From: JACKJP01 sp050249695
GTDB lineage: Bacteria; Pseudomonadota; Alphaproteobacteria; Rhizobiales; Tepidamorphaceae
Assembly: GCA_050249695.1 (NCBI GenBank)
Contig: JBFWQA010000002.1
Coordinates: 62,001 to 126,000, forward strand
Direction of reading: 5' to 3'
Length of the DNA: 64,000 nt
Shown here piece by piece: positions 43,343 through 51,536 of this stretch (position 1 is its first letter; each line of letters opens with the position of its first letter). A program made the position numbers and the translations under genes. The notes under the pieces were generated by a model. The model did not search any database and was not told the DNA's origin. It saw nothing but the letters and a program-made list of their open reading frames with translations.

Positions 43343-43978
43343 CTATTCCTTGTCTTTTGGATGCCAATATAAGTTGATTGGCTTGTGGCGTACCTTAAAC
43401 GGACGCCCAGTGCCCGGATGTTGATGCAACGAATAGTGCACGAGCTCATCACTTTCCGATATAGAGACCGTCACGTCTTTCCGCTTTTCGGTCAGATGCT
43501 CGATCCACTTCTCCATGACTTTGTCGATGCGTTCGTTGTAGCTAAAAATGATAAGCTCACCTGTATCCTGACCGGGTTGGCCAGTGGAATAACGGGAGTC
43601 AAGCTGCTCATATCCCTTCAAAAGCCAGTCATAATCCTTATGAATTTTTGCCTCTCCTATCCAAAGAAAGTCGCGCTTTCCGCGCACGATCACATCGCAG
43701 TGACCGCCAATCTGCGTGTCATGTTCGGCGTCGTACCCCATGCCTTTGAGCATGTGGACGATTTCAATCGTCAGTGCATCCTCTCCCATGTCCTGCTTGA
43801 GGTGGCGATTTTCAATGATCTGGAGTCCGCACCAGTCAATGGCTCGCTCTACAAGACTATGCTGATCTTCATATTCAACGGCCATGAGACGGTCGAGATT
43901 GATCAGGGTCGGCGTATTGTCTCCGGCCATCAGTTTCAGGTCTCTCAGACTGAACGCTTCGTCCGCCACTGCGGTCAT
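43343..43978 (-). CDS. PD-(D/E)XK-like nuclease domain protein
   Basis: A 211-residue protein whose central part has the catalytic pattern of PD-(D/E)XK nucleases: Asp in GGHCDVIVRGKRDFLWIGEA followed by the EAK of IGEAKIHKDYDW, about 13 residues apart. A helix with an upstream Glu (LTIEIVHMLKGMGYD) precedes it. The C-terminus contains a charged helix (DKVMEKWIEHLTEKRKDV) and ends PINLYWHPKDKE. Its start overlaps the stop of the 134-aa gene upstream by 4 bp, so it is translated with it. It is probably a DNA- or RNA-cleaving effector of the neighbouring unknown proteins; this is inference from the fold pattern and context. Confidence 0.65.
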   Translation of the reverse strand: MTAVADEAFSLRDLKLMAGDNTPTLINLDRLMAVEYEDQHSLVERAIDWCGLQIIENRHLKQDMGEDALTIEIVHMLKGMGYDAEHDTQIGGHCDVIVRGKRDFLWIGEAKIHKDYDWLLKGYEQLDSRYSTGQPGQDTGELIIFSYNERIDKVMEKWIEHLTEKRKDVTVSISESDELVHYSLHQHPGTGRPFKVRHKPINLYWHPKDKE

Positions 43979-44379
43979 CCGCCACGCCCAAAGCGATCTG
44001 TCGGTACGAAGAACGGAAATAACTTTTCTTCGTAATCTGGCACGGGCTCTCCAGTTTCTGGGTGCACCAAGCGCCCGGACATTTGCGCTTTCGCAAGCGC
44101 TTCCGGCTCGATTTCGTGCTCTTCGTTGTCGTCGTCGATCAGCATCGCATGAGCATCGAGCGCAGCTATTCTCGTGCTGACCAGAATATTTAACGCAATC
44201 AGCAAATCGTCGTCGACTTTGTTCCTACCGATCGCATTGGTGATGGTCTTGAAGGTCAGCATTCTCGACTGATCGGGTGGCATCCGTTCGACAAAGTCGA
44301 CGATCTTCAGGCAAAGCGTGAACGCCGGACTGGCGCGCCACCTTTCTTTGAGCTCGTTTCTTATGTCTTCAGCGCTCAT
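43975..44379 (-). CDS. Small acidic protein of unknown function, island operon
   Basis: A 134-residue protein. The first half is helical and looks like a small DNA- or protein-binding helical domain (VERMPPDQSRMLTFKTITNA then KVDDDLLIALNILVSTRIAA); the second half is acidic (DDDNEEHEIEPEALAKAQ) and ends PVPDYEEKLFPFFVP. Start ATG 44379 overlaps the upstream gene stop and its own stop overlaps the nuclease start, both as 4-bp overlaps. I do not recognise the family. A regulatory or adaptor role between the two larger proteins is a guess. Confidence 0.55.
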   Translation of the reverse strand: MSAEDIRNELKERWRASPAFTLCLKIVDFVERMPPDQSRMLTFKTITNAIGRNKVDDDLLIALNILVSTRIAALDAHAMLIDDDNEEHEIEPEALAKAQMSGRLVHPETGEPVPDYEEKLFPFFVPTDRFGRGG

Positions 44380-45467
44380 TCGGCTTCCTGGGCAGCCTCG
44401 CCAGCCAGAGGATGACTCAAATGATGCTCGATCTTCGATCGAACGAATGCGTAATCTGAAGCACCCATGCACCTGCGAATTACTACAGAATGCATTGCCG
44501 GTGATGCGGAGCCAGCCACACGAGAGTTGCTATTCAGGCTTAGCTCAGGGGTCGAGAACTTGTTGTTCCCTATCGCTCGATTCCAAACGAGGCTCACTCT
44601 AAATGGCTCGATTGGCGTTTGCAAATTGGCCTTGCCGCCGACGTGATAAGACTCAGTACGCAGGTTCAATCCTTTGCGCCGCATCTTTTCATGCTTGACC
44701 GATGCGGTTGTCGTTCCGAAACCGATCTCTACGACCGAGCCCTCATGGGGATCGAAATACATCCGATCAATGAGCGGAAAAAGGTTGACAGGATCGCCGA
44801 GGACGGAATGTCCAACCAGGGTGTCGAAGGCATTTCGAAGAATCAGATGCGCCGCTTCCGCGACCTCTCTCGTCATTCCCGCTGGATAGTCAACGCGAAC
44901 GTCGGCGCGGCCAGTGACCTTGGGCACCCACACCACGTCAACAGCCTGAAGACGCTTGTTCTTTAGCCCAATGATTTCGTCAAAAGATTCGAATAGGTCA
45001 TCAGCGGCGTGCTCTGGAAAGTCTTCTGGGCCTAAAGGCTCCCGGACTATGATAGTGCGTACCGAGCAAAATACGAAAGCAGTCCCCACTTCGTCTTCCT
45101 CAATGGCAGTCAAAGTCGGCTCGGCTGGCAGTCCCGCCAACGAGTCTTCGGGAAGTATACTAGGGTAAGCACCAACAAATGGATTGTTGTCGTCGATGTC
45201 CGCGACTACCGCGAACTCACCGCATGCGTCGGCCGCGATCTGATCAACATCATAGAACCTGACGCTTTTTTCACCGCAAAGCAGATGCTCACGGAGCGCG
45301 TCATTTAGATCGTCGAGCTTCTCTGCGCTGATATCTGCGTGCGTGATCTTCTCAACGGTTTGCTCCCAACCTTGCCCACGGCTAAGATCAAGGACTCTCA
45401 GAATTTTTTGACCGACTGACCATGGCATGCGCGTTCGCATGCTTCTTGCAATGTCTTCTATCGGCAA
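44376..45467 (-). CDS. Unknown protein, first gene of the island operon
   Basis: A 363-residue protein with no motif I can name. The N-terminal 70 residues look helical (MPWSVGQKILRVLDLSRGQG), a middle part has many beta-type stretches including TAFVFCSVRTIIVREP and AVDVVWVPKVTGRADVRVDY, and a late segment (EIGFGTTTASVKHEKMRRKG) resembles a nucleotide- or nucleic-acid-binding strand-loop but without a Walker pattern. It is followed by the 134-aa gene with a 4-bp overlap and then the nuclease. The 268-bp divergent region to the next gene must hold its promoter. It could be a sensor or scaffold for the nuclease; that is only context-based. Confidence 0.5.
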   Translation of the reverse strand: MPIEDIARSMRTRMPWSVGQKILRVLDLSRGQGWEQTVEKITHADISAEKLDDLNDALREHLLCGEKSVRFYDVDQIAADACGEFAVVADIDDNNPFVGAYPSILPEDSLAGLPAEPTLTAIEEDEVGTAFVFCSVRTIIVREPLGPEDFPEHAADDLFESFDEIIGLKNKRLQAVDVVWVPKVTGRADVRVDYPAGMTREVAEAAHLILRNAFDTLVGHSVLGDPVNLFPLIDRMYFDPHEGSVVEIGFGTTTASVKHEKMRRKGLNLRTESYHVGGKANLQTPIEPFRVSLVWNRAIGNNKFSTPELSLNSNSRVAGSASPAMHSVVIRRCMGASDYAFVRSKIEHHLSHPLAGEAAQEAE

Positions 45468-45735
45468 TCTATCCTCCCCGCGTCTTCTTTCAGCTTACGC
45501 GGCGTGTGAAGATTGTCACGTCAAATTCAGATCGTCATCGTCTACCGATGCCAGCGGCCATAAGGCGCAAAGGTAAAAGGCCAGACTGCGCGGAGAAGAC
45601 CGGTTCCAAGGAAACAGATCCAGCATTTCCTGTGCGGGCTGCGCTGCTAACGGGTGAAGAAATCAGCTTCCCCCTTGTGTCGACCGGTAAATTGAATTGA
45701 TGTTCGTGCGTCACTCCATGGCAAGCGGGGGCACA

Positions 45736-46401
45736 ATGACTGTTCGGGATATTCCTCTGCGAAAGGCGCTGCAATTGTTCTATGCGCCGCAGTCGTTGCG
45801 GCGAACAATTTTGAAGGAGGATATTCGGCTTGACCGCAGAAAAGAAGCCGGAGGCACTAGAAGCCGAGGCGGCGATTTCTATGTGCCATTCTGGTCAGAC
45901 GTCAAACGGCATATATCGGGTGACGGTGATCTAACACAACTGACTGATGACCGCATAAAGTCAAACAGGAATTTCAAGCGACTATACCCGCTGCTGAAAG
46001 ATGGCGTCCTCGAATTGCTCAGTGCCAAGTTGCGCTGGTCAAACGAACCCGTGGAAATCGTCCCCCAAAGCGTGCACGGTAACCTGCACATTGAGGACTT
46101 AGGTGGCACAATTCGCATAAAGGATGCGCTTCACGCGCGCGTCAGGGGCGAGTATACCCGCGTTGTATACCCCTATTTCAGCGAAGAACCGGCGCTCCCC
46201 GAAGAAGGCGGAAGGTTGGGCTTATGGTTGATGCAGCAAGCCCTGACGGAAATTGATCCAGGTGACATGCGCATTATCGACGCTCTTCGTCGGACATTCT
46301 ACTCCCCGCAAACGACGCCGCTGCAAGGTAACGAAGAGGCAATTTTCCGTGAAAATTACAGGTCGCTTATCGGCGACTGGGAGCGCCTAAAGCATGAATG
46401 A
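45736..46401 (+). CDS. Unknown conserved-looking protein, divergent gene of the island
   Basis: About 221 residues from ATG 45736 (earlier in-frame starts at 45697-45718 are possible but poorer). It is basic and helical near the N-terminus (KALQLFYAPQSLRRTILKED), followed by a mixed alpha/beta body (FYVPFWSDVKRHISGDGDLT, YPYFSEEPALPEEGGRLGLW). I do not recognise its family. It is divergent from the three-gene operon and shares the island composition. Presence next to a nuclease operon and the tRNA makes a mobile or defence-associated role possible; no direct evidence. Confidence 0.55.
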   Translation: MTVRDIPLRKALQLFYAPQSLRRTILKEDIRLDRRKEAGGTRSRGGDFYVPFWSDVKRHISGDGDLTQLTDDRIKSNRNFKRLYPLLKDGVLELLSAKLRWSNEPVEIVPQSVHGNLHIEDLGGTIRIKDALHARVRGEYTRVVYPYFSEEPALPEEGGRLGLWLMQQALTEIDPGDMRIIDALRRTFYSPQTTPLQGNEEAIFRENYRSLIGDWERLKHE

Positions 46402-46684
46402 GAGTTGGGGCTTCGTTCCACGAAAGGAACCCATGGGAGCCTACCCAGCGCGCCATTAAGCAGGACCTGCGCATTGACTGGCGGCCAAAGGTATTCTCAG
46501 GAAACCGTTTCTACCCGTGTGAGGAATCTTGTTAGAGGCCAGCAGTCCGTTCGCCACCAGGGTATGTTTGATCGCCACGGTAGCGGCAGCTCCTAGATTT
46601 GTAGACGAGACGGTGGAGCGACCGAGATTTAGGCGCACTGCGGTCGCAAGGCGGGTACACGATGCCGCAGCGGTCAATCGAAAA
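46402..46684. other. Non-coding edge between island gene and tRNA-Arg
   Basis: About 280 bp with only short, unconvincing frames. I see no remnant of an integrase, and no complete gene. Confidence 0.5.
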
Positions 46685-46761
46685 TGGCGCGCCCGAAAGG
46701 ATTCGAACCTCTGACCCCCAGATTCGTAGTCTGGTGCTCTATCCAGCTGAGCTACGGGCGC
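46685..46761 (-). tRNA. tRNA-Arg (anticodon ACG)
   Basis: On the minus strand a complete cloverleaf is present: acceptor stem GCGCCCG pairs with CGGGCGC, D arm GCTCAGCTGGATAGAGC, anticodon stem-loop CCAGACTACGAATCTGG with anticodon ACG, and T arm with GGTTCGAATCC. The 3' CCA is encoded. Total 77 nt. It borders the low-GC island on its 3' side, so the island abuts the CCA end, the usual side for tRNA-targeted integration. Confidence 0.95.
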
Positions 46762-46837
46762 CTAATGCCAATCGCGTCGCCTTAAAGGCCCTGTCGGGCC
46801 GGCGAGGCCTTTCTCCTAAACACATGAGAGGAAGATT

Positions 46838-48334
46838 TCAAGCGCTACCGGTCGCCCTTTGCGCGGTCTTGCGGCGGGCGCGGCCATTGGGGCTGCGGGC
46901 GGCGCCGTTGCCGTCGGGAATGGTGACGAGGAATGTCGCGCCGGCTTGCGTTTCCGCCAGACGGATCGATCCGCCATGCGCGCGCGCCAGTTCCGCGGCG
47001 ATGGCAAGACCAAGGCCCGTGCCGCCCGCCCGGGTGGACCCGCGGAACGCCTTGAACAGCGCCTCGCGGGCCTTGGGCGATACGCCGGGGCCGGTGTCGC
47101 TGACAGCGATTTCGACTTCCTGCCCACGGCGGACGGCGCAGACCCGCAATTCGCCAGCCTCGCCCTCCACCTGCCCCGACATCGCCTGAATGGCATTGCG
47201 CGCGAGATTGGAGAGGATGCGGAACAGATGATCCCGGTCGGCATCGATCATCAGATCCGCCGGCACCTCGTTGACGAAGCGCAGCGTTTCCACCGCCTCG
47301 ATGCCGACACCGCCGACCGCGTCCTCGACAAGCATCGCCAGCGGGAAGACATGCCGCCGCGGCGTCTGCTCCTCCGCGCGGCCGTATTTCAGCGTGTCGG
47401 TGCAATAGCCGATGGCGCGGTCGAGCGTCGCGATGAGCTTGGGGGCGAAGCGCTGGACCGTCGGCTCGGGGATCGCCCCCACCCGGTCGACGAGCAACTG
47501 GGCGGAAGACAGGACGTTGCGCAGATCGTGGTTGATCTTGCTGACGGCGAGCCCCATCGAGGCGAGATGGTTCTTCTGCTGAAGCGCGGCCGCGAGCTGG
47601 CGCTGCATGTCGGCAAGCTCGGATTCGGCAACGCCGATTTCGTCGGCGCGGCCGCTCGGCGTAATGATGCGGTCGGCCTGTTCGGGCCGTTCCGCGAAGG
47701 CCACCATATTGGCCGTCAGGTGCCGCATCGGCCGCACAAGCAGCCAGTTGAGCGCGAGATAGACCAGCCCCGCGGTGATCAGCGAAATGACGATCGACAG
47801 CGACAGGATGTTGACGGAGAACTGAAACATCGCGTCGCGCAGCGGCTTCTCGTCGATGATGATCTCGACGAATTCGCCCTCCATCGGCGCGTCGCCGACG
47901 ACCCTGATCACGCGTCCGTTGCCGTTCGCCAGCGTGTCGAATGCATGCATGATGGCGTTGACGACGCCTCCGCTGCGCATATCCTCCACATAGGCGACCT
48001 CGGGCGGCATGTCGGAAATGGCGAGCATCCGGCGGCTGTCGGAGCGCTTCATCGCCACCGCGTGGGCGCCGACATTCTCGAGAAGTTCGCGCTGAAGCTC
48101 GGCCGGCACCATGTCCTCAGGCGCGGCGTCGAGCACCAGGGCGGCGATCTGGGCGGCATTCAGCCGGTCGCGCAGCCAGTTCTGCCGAAAATTGGCGATC
48201 GAGGGAACGTAGATCAGCACTTCGCCCAGCATGACGAAGAGAATCGTCAGCATCAGCAGCTTGGCCGAGAGGCCCGGGCCGCGCGGCCTGCGAAGACTGC
48301 CGATTCCGGGCCGCGGTTGAGCCTGATCGTCCAT
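46838..48334 (-). CDS. Membrane-bound sensor histidine kinase
   Basis: A 498-residue kinase. A first membrane helix (about residues 25-45), a periplasmic sensor part of about 130 residues, a second helix (ILSLSIVISLITAGLVYLAL) and a HAMP-like linker precede the H box, SKINHDLRNVLSSAQLLVDR, where the usual SHELRTPL is replaced by NHDLRN. The HATPase has N box NLARNAIQAM, G1 VSDTGPGVSP and G2 GGTGLGLAIA. No response regulator is adjacent; the downstream neighbours on the same strand are upstream in transcription order, so the kinase appears to be an orphan. Signal unknown. Confidence 0.85.
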   Translation of the reverse strand: MDDQAQPRPGIGSLRRPRGPGLSAKLLMLTILFVMLGEVLIYVPSIANFRQNWLRDRLNAAQIAALVLDAAPEDMVPAELQRELLENVGAHAVAMKRSDSRRMLAISDMPPEVAYVEDMRSGGVVNAIMHAFDTLANGNGRVIRVVGDAPMEGEFVEIIIDEKPLRDAMFQFSVNILSLSIVISLITAGLVYLALNWLLVRPMRHLTANMVAFAERPEQADRIITPSGRADEIGVAESELADMQRQLAAALQQKNHLASMGLAVSKINHDLRNVLSSAQLLVDRVGAIPEPTVQRFAPKLIATLDRAIGYCTDTLKYGRAEEQTPRRHVFPLAMLVEDAVGGVGIEAVETLRFVNEVPADLMIDADRDHLFRILSNLARNAIQAMSGQVEGEAGELRVCAVRRGQEVEIAVSDTGPGVSPKAREALFKAFRGSTRAGGTGLGLAIAAELARAHGGSIRLAETQAGATFLVTIPDGNGAARSPNGRARRKTAQRATGSA

Positions 48335-48360
48335 ATGCCCTCAAACCTTTCGAGGGGAAA

Positions 48361-49785
48361 CTAGCCGAATTTGCGCAAAAAGACGATCAGCCGCTGCAGC
48401 CAGCGGCTGGACAGGCCAGGCGTGTAGAAGGTGATTGCGGCTCGCTTGCCGATCTCGGCGAGGGTGGGATAGGGCGAGACGAAACCGGTGAAGGCGCCGA
48501 TCTTCATATTCTGCGAGATGGCGAGCGCCCACATGTTGATCATTTCGCCCGCGTTCGCGCCGACGATGGTGACGCCGAGGATGCGGCCCTTGCGATCGGT
48601 GAGGATCTTGATGAAGCCCTCCGTCTCGCGTTCCGCCTGGGCACGGTCATTCTCGTGATACGGCCAGCGCAGGACGCGGATCTTCATGTTCTCCTTACGG
48701 GCGGTCCGTTCGTCGAGGCCGACATGGGCGAGTTCGGGATCGGTAAAGGTGACCCTGGGAATGTGGCCGGTCTTCACCGTCACCGGCTGGCGGAACAGCG
48801 CATTCCTGATGACGAGACCCGCGTGATAGTTCGCCATGTGGGTGAACTGCAGGCCTCCGGCGGCGTCGCCGATGGCGTAGATGCGACGATTTGTCGTCCT
48901 CAGCCCGGCGTCGACGACCACCCCGCGCGGGCTTCGTTCCACCTTCGCCCTTGCCAGATCGAGGGCATCGAGATTGGGCTTGCGGCCGGCCGCCACGAGG
49001 AGATCGCTGGCGTCCAGTTCCTCCCGGCCGCCTTCGGTCTCGATGATCACCCGCACGCCGTTGGCGCGTTTCTCCACCTTGGCGATGCGGACGCCGGCGC
49101 GAATGTCTATCCCGTCCGCGCGCAACGCCCTCAGAACGACTTCCGTCGCTTCGGGATCGTCCCTGCCGAGGGGCGTCGCCGCTTCCAGCACGACGACCTG
49201 CGAGCCGAGGCGCCGGAAGGCCTGCGCCATTTCCATGCCGATGGGACCGCCGCCGATCACGATCAGGCTCGCCGGACGACGGCGCAGATCGAAAACGGTC
49301 TCATTGGTCATGTAATCGACATCGGCAAGGCCCCGGATCGGCGGCGTTGCCGGTGACGAGCCGGTCGCGATGACGAAGCGGCGGGCCCTGATTTCCTTGC
49401 CGCCGACGCTCAGCGTGCGCCGCGAGGTGAAGCGGCCCTCGCCCTGGATCACACGGACGCCAAGCCCGGTGAACCGTTCAACGGAGTCATTGGGTGCGAT
49501 GGCGGCGATCACCTGCTGGATGTGATTGTTCACACGACCGAAATTGATCTGCGGTTCGACATTTGCGATGCCGAACCCCGCCGCGTTGCGCATGTGGTGG
49601 GCGCGCTTGCCCGCGGCGAGCAGCGCCTTGGACGGCACGCAGCCATAGTTGAGGCAATCGCCGCCCATCCGCCCCCGCTCCACGAGGACGACCGGCACCC
49701 CGAAGGCGGCGGCGGCGGCGGCCACGGGCAGGCCGCCCGATCCTGCTCCGATGACGCAGATGTCGGTATCTATGCGATCGCTCAT
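48361..49785 (-). CDS. Mercuric reductase-like flavoprotein, catalytic His replaced by Tyr
   Basis: A 474-residue pyridine nucleotide-disulphide oxidoreductase. FAD start ICVIGAGSGGLPVAAAAA, redox pair GGDCLNYGCVPSKAL, NAD fold IVIGGGPIGMEMAQAFRRLG. At the C-terminus the usual HPTxxE catalytic base region reads SPYPTLAEIGKR: His is Tyr. It does not have the extra N-terminal NmerA domain or the C-terminal vicinal Cys pair of true MerA, so mercury reduction is unlikely. It is followed, in transcription order after the membrane-protein gene, by the sensor kinase; its gene starts 15 bp after the VTT-domain gene ends. Flavoproteins of this subgroup are often next to VTT/TVP38 proteins, which suggests a joint membrane role. 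Confidence 0.82.
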   Translation of the reverse strand: MSDRIDTDICVIGAGSGGLPVAAAAAAFGVPVVLVERGRMGGDCLNYGCVPSKALLAAGKRAHHMRNAAGFGIANVEPQINFGRVNNHIQQVIAAIAPNDSVERFTGLGVRVIQGEGRFTSRRTLSVGGKEIRARRFVIATGSSPATPPIRGLADVDYMTNETVFDLRRRPASLIVIGGGPIGMEMAQAFRRLGSQVVVLEAATPLGRDDPEATEVVLRALRADGIDIRAGVRIAKVEKRANGVRVIIETEGGREELDASDLLVAAGRKPNLDALDLARAKVERSPRGVVVDAGLRTTNRRIYAIGDAAGGLQFTHMANYHAGLVIRNALFRQPVTVKTGHIPRVTFTDPELAHVGLDERTARKENMKIRVLRWPYHENDRAQAERETEGFIKILTDRKGRILGVTIVGANAGEMINMWALAISQNMKIGAFTGFVSPYPTLAEIGKRAAITFYTPGLSSRWLQRLIVFLRKFG

Positions 49786-49800
49786 GCCTTGTCTTTTCCG

Positions 49801-50625
49801 TCACTTCTGCGGCCGGTTGGCGCCGACTCGCTTCTTGAGAAATACCGGAATTAACGCAACGACACCCAGGAGCACCAGAGCGACGAGCAGCTGGGGGGTG
49901 AGGATGCCGGAGAGTTCGAAGGTGAACGGACAGCCGTCAGGGGTCGCGCCGGGCTTTTCCAGACACGCGCGGCGCGCCGCCAGCTGCGCGTCAATCACCG
50001 AATCCAGCCCGGCGCCCACGAAGGTGAAGGCGAGCGTGCCAGGGATGATCCCGATGAAGGTGCCGAGCGCGTATGTCGCCAGCGGCACGCCGAGCAGGGC
50101 CGGCGCCAGGTTGACGAGCCAGAACGGAAACACAGGCACGAGGCGCAGGAACAGCAGGTAGCTCAGCGCGTTCTCGCGAAAGCCGGCGGCCATGCGCTCG
50201 GCGACGCCGCCCGCCTTTCTCGCGAGCGCCGACCCGAGCGAGGAACGGGCGATGAGAAAGATGACGACGGAACCCGCCGTCGCCGCCACAACGGTCGTCA
50301 CGCCGCCCAGGATCCAGCCGAATAACAGCCCGCCGGCGAGCGTCATGATCGTCGCGCCGGGTATGGAGAGCGCGACGACGACGACATAGACGGCGAAATA
50401 GACCGCGAGCGAGCCTATGAAATGGGCATCGACGAATGCGCCGAGGGCTTCGCGCCGGCCGGCAAGGACTTCGAAGCTCAGCCACCGGTACCAGCCCTGC
50501 TGAAGGGCGATCGCCATGAAGGCAAGAAGCGCGATAAGCGGCAGATGGCGCCGCACGGCGGTCACGCGGCGGCCGCCGCGGAGCAAGGCTGCGGTATCCG
50601 CGCTGTCCTTTCGCCGTGTGGGCAT
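49801..50625 (-). CDS. VTT-domain (TVP38/TMEM64, DedA-like) membrane protein
   Basis: A 274-residue membrane protein with a basic N-terminus and five or six membrane helices. The VTT core reads PGATIMTLAGGLLFGWILGG and, after a charged loop, LLFLRLVPVFPFWLVNLAPA, then GTFIGIIPGTLAFTFVGAG. This matches the TVP38/TMEM64 family. A region with two Cys (RRACLEKPGATPDGCPFTFE) lies before the last helix. It is the promoter-proximal gene of a unit with the flavoprotein (15-bp gap). Function is not settled for the bacterial members; envelope and membrane maintenance is the common suggestion. Confidence 0.85.
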   Translation of the reverse strand: MPTRRKDSADTAALLRGGRRVTAVRRHLPLIALLAFMAIALQQGWYRWLSFEVLAGRREALGAFVDAHFIGSLAVYFAVYVVVVALSIPGATIMTLAGGLLFGWILGGVTTVVAATAGSVVIFLIARSSLGSALARKAGGVAERMAAGFRENALSYLLFLRLVPVFPFWLVNLAPALLGVPLATYALGTFIGIIPGTLAFTFVGAGLDSVIDAQLAARRACLEKPGATPDGCPFTFELSGILTPQLLVALVLLGVVALIPVFLKKRVGANRPQK

Positions 50626-50976
50626 TGGCCGCTCCCGCGCCTTTCAATCACGTGCTTTCTTTTCCTTCCTACCGCAAATCATGGCGAACGCGGCAAATTC
50701 GATTCCCATCTCACCCGCTTTTGATATCGCGTCATCGGGGCCAGGTCGTTTAGTCATCAAGGGTTTGGGGCAGCTTGCGCGGCGGCGGCGAGTTCTTTGC
50801 GGGCGATGCAATTGACTTGCCCTTGCCGGACACCTTATAAGCTGCCGCGAATTCGCGATAAACACACGCCCCCGTGATCCATTGGCGATGGCTCGCAGCC
50901 GGATGCCGGACGGTTCCGTCGCGACCGGGGACATGACCTTGAACAATATTGACGCCCAGATGGCGGAGTAGACGAC
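50626..50976. promoter_or_regulatory. Divergent intergenic region and rpmH promoter
   Basis: About 350 bp without a gene, between the minus-strand VTT gene and rpmH. A sigma-70-like promoter reads TTGACT (50812-50817) and TATAAG (50836-50841) with an 18-bp spacer, placed 135 bp before the rpmH start, which leaves a leader before it. No oriC-like cluster of DnaA boxes was seen. Confidence 0.6.
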
Positions 50977-51111
50977 GTGAAACGCACCTATCAACCCTCT
51001 AAGCTGATCCGCAAGCGGCGGCATGGTTTCCGCGCCCGTATGGCGACTGCGGCCGGCCGCAACGTTCTCGCACGCCGCCGCGCGCGCGGCCGCAAGAAGC
51101 TCTCGGCCTAA
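50977..51111 (+). CDS. rpmH: 50S ribosomal protein L34
   Basis: A 44-residue protein, MKRTYQPSKLIRKRRHGFRA at the start, ending GRKKLSA; this is the normal length and sequence of bacterial L34. GTG start. It is followed by rnpA as in almost all bacteria. Confidence 0.97.
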   Translation: MKRTYQPSKLIRKRRHGFRARMATAAGRNVLARRRARGRKKLSA

Positions 51112-51136
51112 GGACAGGCCGGTCAGCGTTCTCAAG

Positions 51137-51526
51137 ATGCTGGGCACCGGCGACCAAGAGCAACGCTCCGCAAGCGAAGGCACGGCACCGCTGAAAAAGC
51201 GCGCCGACTTCCTTCAGGTCCAGAAAGGACGCAAGAGCGTGCGCAATTCCCTCATTCTCCAGGTACGCGACCGCCGCGACGGCTCCAGCCTCGTGCGGAC
51301 CGGCTTTACCGTGAGCCGCAAGGTCGGCAACGCGGTGGAGCGCAATCGCGTTCGCCGGCGCCTGCGCGAAGCGATGCGGGAAACAGCTCCGGTTGCCGCG
51401 AGAAGCGGCCACGATTATGTGATCGTCGGCAGGCGCATGGCGCTTCAAACTCCATACCGCAGCATCGTCGACGACCTCGCTTCGGCGTTCCGTTCCATCC
51501 ACCGCGCTCCGGCCTCAGACCGCTAG
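51137..51526 (+). CDS. rnpA: Ribonuclease P protein component
   Basis: A 129-residue RNase P protein from ATG 51137, 25 bp after rpmH. The RNR motif is NRVRRRLREAMRE and the N-terminal basic region LKKRADFLQVQKG is typical. It processes the 5' ends of tRNAs with the catalytic RNA. The start is a choice among a few in-frame codons; ATG 51137 keeps the conserved N-terminus. Confidence 0.93.
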   Translation: MLGTGDQEQRSASEGTAPLKKRADFLQVQKGRKSVRNSLILQVRDRRDGSSLVRTGFTVSRKVGNAVERNRVRRRLREAMRETAPVAARSGHDYVIVGRRMALQTPYRSIVDDLASAFRSIHRAPASDR

Positions 51527-51536
51527 GAACCAGCAC

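Larger units (their letters stand above)
43092..46684. other. Low-GC, probably acquired island ending at tRNA-Arg
   Basis: Composition shifts here: two 60-base lines I counted (45481-45540 and 45961-46020) each have 29 G+C, about 48%, while flanking lines are clearly GC-richer. The region holds a three-gene minus-strand operon, a divergent gene and non-coding edges (43092-43342 and 46402-46684), and its right end abuts the tRNA-Arg gene, a common integration site. The 10-mer ATGGCGCGCC occurs at 43108-43117 and again at 46684-46693, across the tRNA 3' end, as a possible short att repeat. No integrase or transposase was seen, so the integration route is not shown. Confidence 0.55.

Noticed and set aside
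46402..46596. Short frame at 46405-46596 as a gene
   Set aside because: No start with ribosome-binding site, no domain, and arginine- and serine-rich composition typical of chance frames beside a tRNA.
50626..50976. Origin-like region near rpmH
   Set aside because: The rpmH neighbourhood is the origin in many other bacteria, but I saw no TTATCCACA-type box cluster or AT-rich unwinding region here.
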